From Bacteroidales bacterium (GTDB lineage: Bacteria; Bacteroidota; Bacteroidia; Bacteroidales; UBA932): a stretch of DNA of 64,000 nucleotides. The stretch is taken from NCBI GenBank assembly GCA_017469425.1, contig JAFUGJ010000036.1:62001-126000 (forward strand). The letters are read 5' to 3'. The notes under the pieces are model-generated. The model was not told the DNA's origin. It worked only from the letters and a program-made list of their open reading frames with translations, and did not search any database. Made by a program: the position numbers and the translations under genes. Shown here piece after piece: positions 59,489 to 64,000 of the stretch; positions within the stretch are counted from its first letter, which is position 1; the number at the start of each line of letters is the position of its first letter.

Positions 59489-60570
59489 AAGACAAGATTA
59501 TAGTAGGCATTACCCAGGGCGACAGCAACGGCATTGGTTACGAAGTAATCATCAAAGCGCTGAGCGATCCCCGCATTCTGGACATGTTCACTCCCGTGGT
59601 GTACGGCTCCAGCAAGATTTTCAGCTTCTACCGCAAATCCATCCCTGAAATCGAGCAGATGGACACCAACGCCATATCCTCTGCAAGCGAGGCCCATGCC
59701 AAACGGGTGAACATAGTCAACTGCCTTCCGGACAATGTCTTCGCGGAGCCCGGCGGAGCCACTGCCGAATCTGCCAAGGCCGCCATCACGGCCCTCGACC
59801 GGGCCGTCCGTGACCTGAAGGCAGGAAGCATCGATGTGCTCGTCACCGGCCCCATCAACAAAAAGGCCATCGTGGCGGAAGGTTTCGGATTCCCCGGGCA
59901 CACTGAGTTCCTGCAGGAAGCCTTCGGAGTGAAGGATGTAACTATGCTGATGATAAGCGAAAGGCTGAAGGTCGGCGTCGTCACGGGCCACATTCCCCTC
60001 AAAGATGTGCCTGCCGCCATTACCGAAGAAAAAATCCTCAGCAAGCTGCGCCTGATGAAAGCCTCGCTCGAACAGGATTTCGGCATTGCCAATCCCCGTA
60101 TCGGAGTGCTCAGCCTCAACCCCCACAGTGGCGACAGCGGCCTTCTCGGCACGGAAGAGCAGACGATAATCATCCCTGCAATACGGAAAGCCGTGGAAGA
60201 AGGCATACTCGCCTTCGGCCCCTTCTCCCCCGACGGATACTTCGGAATGGGACACTACGAGCAGTTCGACGCCACTCTTGCCATGTACCACGACCAGGGC
60301 CTCGCACCATTCAAGGCCATTGCTTTCGAAGACGGAGTCAACTACACTGCGGGCCTGCCTGTGGTGCGCACATCACCCGACCACGGAACGGCCTTTGAAC
60401 TCGCCGGACGCGATGAAGCCGACCCCAGGTCGATGCGGGCGGCAATCTTCGCAGCCATCGACATCCTCAAAAAACGCAAGGCTTGGAAAGCCCTTCAGGA
60501 AGGAAAGATGCCCGAGCGCGAACTTCAGGAAGAGAGCCCATCGCATCCCGGACGCCCCCAGATAGCTTGA
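59485..60570 (+). CDS. pdxA: 4-hydroxythreonine-4-phosphate dehydrogenase
   Basis: A 361-residue enzyme of DXP-dependent pyridoxal phosphate synthesis. It has 'VGITQGDSNGIGYEVIIKAL', 'VTGPINKKAI', 'GFPGHTEFLQEAFG' (metal His), 'LNPHSGDSGLLGTEE', 'YHDQGLAPFKAIAFEDGVN' and 'RTSPDHGTAFELAG'. The expected product is 3-amino-1-hydroxyacetone phosphate. It is coupled to rnhA by a 4-bp overlap; the C-terminal Pro/Glu tail is unremarkable. Confidence 0.95.
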   Translation: MKDKIIVGITQGDSNGIGYEVIIKALSDPRILDMFTPVVYGSSKIFSFYRKSIPEIEQMDTNAISSASEAHAKRVNIVNCLPDNVFAEPGGATAESAKAAITALDRAVRDLKAGSIDVLVTGPINKKAIVAEGFGFPGHTEFLQEAFGVKDVTMLMISERLKVGVVTGHIPLKDVPAAITEEKILSKLRLMKASLEQDFGIANPRIGVLSLNPHSGDSGLLGTEEQTIIIPAIRKAVEEGILAFGPFSPDGYFGMGHYEQFDATLAMYHDQGLAPFKAIAFEDGVNYTAGLPVVRTSPDHGTAFELAGRDEADPRSMRAAIFAAIDILKKRKAWKALQEGKMPERELQEESPSHPGRPQIA

Positions 60571-60589
60571 CATTGAAACCGCCCATCCG

Positions 60590-62641
60590 ATGAAAAAGAC
60601 ACTGCTCATCATTTCCGCACTGCTGCTCACGCTCGCAGGCAACGCGAAAGTACAGCTCACTCCCCTCTTTACCGACAACATGGTCCTGCAGCAGAAATGC
60701 TCCGCACCCGTGTGGGGCAAGGCGGCACCCGGGGCAGTAGTGAGCGTTACGCCTTCCTGGAACAACAGAATCTACACTGCAACCGCCGACGCTGAAGGCA
60801 GGTGGTCGCTTGCAATAGACACGCCCAAGGGCAGCTTCAAGAAATACAGCATCACCATCTCGGACGGAGAGCCCGTAGTGCTGAACAATGTCGTGGTGGG
60901 CGAAGTGTGGCTCGCTTCCGGGCAGTCCAACATGCAGATGCCAGTGGAAAGCTGGAGGTCGGAGCGCACCAATCAGGAAGACATAGCGAATGCCTCCAAA
61001 TGGGCGGACCTGCGCCTGCTGCAGGTTGCAAGGGCCACGGGAATGACCGAGCACGATTATTTCAGCGCTGATTTCGACAAATGGAAAGAATCGTCACCTG
61101 AAACCATTCGCAATTTCTCCGCCGCAGCATGGTACTTCGGACGCAAACTGCTCGAAGACCTGAAAGTGCCGGTAGGCATCATCCACAGCAGCTGGGGAGG
61201 AACCATCATCGAAGCCTGGATGAGCGCGGGGGCAGTCAGCGAGTATCCCGAACTGAGAGAGAAGCTTACACATGTTCAGAGCCTTTCCGACAATGAATCC
61301 GTGCGAGAAAAGACTTTTGAAGAAGAAATCAGCGCGTTCTACGAGCGCGTCACCAGCCAGGACGAAGGCATGAAGGGAAATACGGCGGTATGGGCCGGGC
61401 CGGACTTTGACGACAGTGCATGGCGCTCAATTCCCCTTCCCTGCAAGGTTCAGGAGCTCTGGCCCGGCGTCAACGGCATATACTGGTATCGAAAGCAAAT
61501 CGACATCCCCGCTTCATGGGCCGGGCAGAACCTCACCCTCTGCCTCGGACCGGTTGACGATTTCGACGAAACCTTCTGGAACGGCGAACTGGTGGGCACG
61601 GGGCGCATCTGGAACAAGACGAGGGAATACACGATTCCCGGAAGGCTCGTAAAGGAAGGCAAGGCCGTCATCTGCATACGCAATACCGACGACCACGGCG
61701 ACGGCGGGCTGTACGGCAACCCAGAACTGCTATATGTAAGCAACCCGCAGGGCGGGAAAATACGCCTGGACAATGAATGGAAGGTGACGCTTTCCGTTTC
61801 GTTCGAAGGCATGCCAAAATCCACCGCCCGGGAGCCAAATCTCGTGACCGTGCTTTACAACGCCATGATAAAGCCCCTCGCCCCTTATGCAATCAAAGGC
61901 GCGATATGGTATCAGGGCGAATCCAACGCCGAAGGCGCATACCGCTATCGCGACTATATGAATGCGATGATTCTTGACTGGCGCAGCCTTTGGGGCTATG
62001 ACTTCCCCTTCTACATCACACAGCTCGCGAACTTCAAAGGGATACGCAAGGTGGCGGGCGACGACGACTGGGCAGAACTGCGCGAGGCGCAGGCACTCGC
62101 CACGACGACGCTCGACAAAGTTGGAATGGCATGCATAATCGACCTTGGCGAAGCCGAAGACATTCATCCAGTGCGCAAGCGCGAAGTCGGGGAAAGGCTT
62201 GCAAGGCTCGCTGAAGGGCGCGACTATGGAAAGAAGATTGTGTGCAACGGGCCCCGCTTCAAATCGTACACTCTCCACGAGGGCAGCATCAGCATTTCAT
62301 TCAGCGATGTCGAGGGCGGATTGCAGGTAGTTGCTTCCGGGGATTTCGCCCGGGAACGGTATGGAAAGGTAAATGTGTTCCCGGAGATGGTGGCCAAGGC
62401 CGAAAGGGGCGAACTGACGGGCTTCCAGATTGCGGGTGCCGACAAGGTTTGGCATTGGGCCGATGCCAAGATAGTGGCAGCCGACAGGGTGGAAGTTTCA
62501 AGTGCAGAAGTGCCGCATCCCATTGCGGTGCGATATGCCTGGAGCGCAAACCCCGTCTGCAACCTTTACAACGCTGCGGGCCTTCCCGCCTGGCCCTTCC
62601 GCACCGACGACTGGCCCGGCTGCACATACGGGAAACAATAG
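60590..62641 (+). CDS. Sialate O-acetylesterase-like exported SGNH hydrolase
   Basis: A 683-residue protein with a signal peptide (MKKTLLIISALLLTLAGNA). An N-terminal beta domain begins 'QLTPLFTDNMVLQQ'. The SASA/SGNH catalytic block has Ser113 in 'ASGQSNMQMPV' and 'SSWGGTIIEAW'. A galactose-binding-like insert lies at about residues 275-385 ('CLGPVDDFDETFWNGELVG'), and the block resumes with 'IKGAIWYQGESNAEGAYRY'. It should remove O-acetyl groups from sialic acids or other glycans. It starts 19 bp after pdxA, so it may be co-transcribed. Confidence 0.9.
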   Translation: MKKTLLIISALLLTLAGNAKVQLTPLFTDNMVLQQKCSAPVWGKAAPGAVVSVTPSWNNRIYTATADAEGRWSLAIDTPKGSFKKYSITISDGEPVVLNNVVVGEVWLASGQSNMQMPVESWRSERTNQEDIANASKWADLRLLQVARATGMTEHDYFSADFDKWKESSPETIRNFSAAAWYFGRKLLEDLKVPVGIIHSSWGGTIIEAWMSAGAVSEYPELREKLTHVQSLSDNESVREKTFEEEISAFYERVTSQDEGMKGNTAVWAGPDFDDSAWRSIPLPCKVQELWPGVNGIYWYRKQIDIPASWAGQNLTLCLGPVDDFDETFWNGELVGTGRIWNKTREYTIPGRLVKEGKAVICIRNTDDHGDGGLYGNPELLYVSNPQGGKIRLDNEWKVTLSVSFEGMPKSTAREPNLVTVLYNAMIKPLAPYAIKGAIWYQGESNAEGAYRYRDYMNAMILDWRSLWGYDFPFYITQLANFKGIRKVAGDDDWAELREAQALATTTLDKVGMACIIDLGEAEDIHPVRKREVGERLARLAEGRDYGKKIVCNGPRFKSYTLHEGSISISFSDVEGGLQVVASGDFARERYGKVNVFPEMVAKAERGELTGFQIAGADKVWHWADAKIVAADRVEVSSAEVPHPIAVRYAWSANPVCNLYNAAGLPAWPFRTDDWPGCTYGKQ

Positions 62642-62674
62642 AATAACAGATAGACAGTTAGTTAGTAGTTGACA

Positions 62675-64000
62675 ATGGGCAATAGAGAGAGTTTCGGCAG
62701 CAAGTTCGCCGTCCTTGCGGCACTTGCGGGCTCGGCAATCGGGCTCGGCAATATCTGGCGTTTCCCCTACATGGTGGGAGAAAACGGAGGAGCCGCATTC
62801 ATTATTATATATATGGCGGCATCGCTGCTGCTGTCGGTTCCCATCTTCCTCGCCGAGTTTACGATAGGACGCCGCAGCGGAGCCAACTGCTTCGGTGCCT
62901 TGAAAGTTCTTTCGCCCGGCACGGGATGGAAGTGGCTCGGAGTGCTTTGCATACTCACCCCCACGCTCATCCTGTCGTACTATGCCGTCGTGGGCGGCTG
63001 GAGCCTGCATTACCTCTTTAAGGCATGCACTCTTGGATTCCTGAATTCCGGGCAGGACGGCGTCGCCGGGAGTTTCGGCATCTTCATCAGCTCGCCATAC
63101 GCTTCGGTAACGGCTTTTGCCATCTATATGGCAGTCTCCTGCCTGATAGTCGTGGGCGGAGTGCGGAAAGGAATCGAAGCCTTCAGCAAATTCGCCATTC
63201 CGGTGCTGTTCGTGCTGATAATCGCTCTTGCAATCTACTCCCTCACCATCAAGGGCGGTGCGGCCGGAGTCGAGTATCTGCTCAAACCGGATTTCAGCAA
63301 GGTTACGGCCTCCACATTCGCCAATGCCATAGGTCAGTCGTTCTACTCGATTTCGCTCGGAATGGGCATCATCATCACCTATTCATCCTATGTCAGCAAA
63401 GACGAGAACATGCTGTTCTCCGGCATAGGCACCGCAGGCTTCGACCTGCTTTTCGCCCTGCTGGCAGGTTTCGTCATCATGCCGGCGGTATTTGCTGCAG
63501 GCATCGCTCCCGGAGCAGGCCCCGGCCTCATTTTCGACACCCTCCCCTACATCTTCGCATCCATGTGCAAGAGCGCGCCCGTAGTCGGCTGCACCGTTGC
63601 AATCTTTTTCTTCCTTTCAGTAGTGATTGCGGCGCTCACTTCCTCGGTTTCGCTCATAGAAGTGCCGGTCGCATGGCTGATAGAGGAAAGAAAACTCGGC
63701 AGAGGCGCGGCCACTGCAATCGTATTTATCGTCACAGGAGCGATAGGAGCCGTCTGCGCCCTGGCTTTCGGTCCGCTGAAAGGTTGCACGATACTCGGGC
63801 ACAATCTTTTCGACGCGCTGGACCTTTTCTGCTGCAACTTCCTCCTGCCAGTCGGCGGAATGCTCTGCGTGATATTCGTGGGGTGGAAGATGAAACGCAG
63901 CGACTTCTACGACGAATTCACCAACGGCGGAAAGCTGTCCGGCAATGCAAAACTGTTCCCGGCGGTGTATTTTCTGCTCCGCTATCTCGCCCCTGTTGCC
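62675..64000 (+). CDS. Sodium:neurotransmitter symporter family transporter (partial)
   Basis: An open frame that runs off the right edge, with 442 codons visible. It starts MGNRESFGSKFAVLAALAG and has the SNF signature 'AGSAIGLGNIWRFPYMVGE' in the first segment, 'LAEFTIGRRSGANCFGAL', and about ten hydrophobic segments in view, including 'GQSFYSISLGMGIIITYSSY'. Such bacterial LeuT/MhsT-like proteins import amino acids with Na+. It lies 33 bp after the esterase stop. The C-terminus is not in the window. Confidence 0.93.
   Translation, partial: MGNRESFGSKFAVLAALAGSAIGLGNIWRFPYMVGENGGAAFIIIYMAASLLLSVPIFLAEFTIGRRSGANCFGALKVLSPGTGWKWLGVLCILTPTLILSYYAVVGGWSLHYLFKACTLGFLNSGQDGVAGSFGIFISSPYASVTAFAIYMAVSCLIVVGGVRKGIEAFSKFAIPVLFVLIIALAIYSLTIKGGAAGVEYLLKPDFSKVTASTFANAIGQSFYSISLGMGIIITYSSYVSKDENMLFSGIGTAGFDLLFALLAGFVIMPAVFAAGIAPGAGPGLIFDTLPYIFASMCKSAPVVGCTVAIFFFLSVVIAALTSSVSLIEVPVAWLIEERKLGRGAATAIVFIVTGAIGAVCALAFGPLKGCTILGHNLFDALDLFCCNFLLPVGGMLCVIFVGWKMKRSDFYDEFTNGGKLSGNAKLFPAVYFLLRYLAPVA

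Noticed and set aside
1..64000. CRISPR arrays, insertion sequences, prophage or SusCD loci
   Set aside because: No regularly spaced repeats, transposase or integrase genes, phage modules or SusC/SusD-like proteins were seen on either strand.

Overview
The window looks like chromosomal DNA from a member of the Bacteroidales. GC is mid-50s percent by spot counting, and there are no plasmid or phage modules. Several traits point to this group. About 25 copies of the Bacteroidetes promoter -7 element TAnnTTTG sit just upstream of genes. DAHP synthase is fused to chorismate mutase. There is a UpxY-type NusG paralogue, GH78 and GH127-type glycosidases, a fused 2-oxoacid dehydrogenase E1, a CCDC81-type HU protein, and few Shine-Dalgarno sequences. 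The genus cannot be fixed from the sequence alone.

Layout. 1-5.96 kb (minus): a surface polysaccharide operon, rmlA-rmlC-rmlD-epimerase-Wzx flippase-two hexapeptide acyltransferases, running off the left edge. 6-9.5 kb: a small secreted protein, a UpxY-like antiterminator, superoxide dismutase followed by a GH127-type glycosidase, and a 34-codon ORF. 9.6-19.4 kb: SDR-uvrB, relA-like (p)ppGpp synthetase, and the rpsA-rnz-glucosaminidase-mltG string. 19.5-27.2 kb: pnuC, GH78 rhamnosidase, DUF1846, recR, corA, gmk-nadD. 27.3-36.9 kb (plus): one tightly packed operon, E2-E3-E1 of a 2-oxoacid dehydrogenase, then a PHP phosphoesterase, a class II aldolase fused to an SDR, and an L-sorbose-1-phosphate reductase-like enzyme. 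36.9-44.6 kb (minus): a secreted/membrane protein, a two-domain class II aldolase with a MATE exporter, a phosphoribosyltransferase with a CodB-like permease, lipoate ligase with a small esterase. 44.6-49.4 kb: fructose-bisphosphate aldolase, a GH127-type lipoprotein, tRNA-Val, a Ser-rich secreted repeat protein. 49.4-54.3 kb (minus): an operon of a CCDC81-HU membrane protein, a Nudix hydrolase, a DUF4922::SpoIID fusion and an AmpG-like permease. 54.4-64 kb: tRNA-Asn with an AT-rich scar, the aromatic amino acid operon pheA-aminotransferase-tyrA-aroG/CM, then rnhA-pdxA, a sialate O-acetylesterase-like protein and a Na+ symporter cut by the right edge.

Most operons are packed with 1-4 bp overlaps, and the promoters sit in short divergent gaps. 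The best candidates for undescribed biology are: (i) the apparently cytoplasmic HIT-like::SpoIID fusion with AmpG, which looks like a muropeptide recycling unit; (ii) the PHP/aldolase::SDR/SorE-like cassette behind a 2-oxoacid dehydrogenase; (iii) the long phosphoribosyltransferase paired with a nucleobase permease; and (iv) the regular spacing of divergent -7 boxes combined with start codons only 4-9 nt from the box, which suggests leaderless mRNAs.
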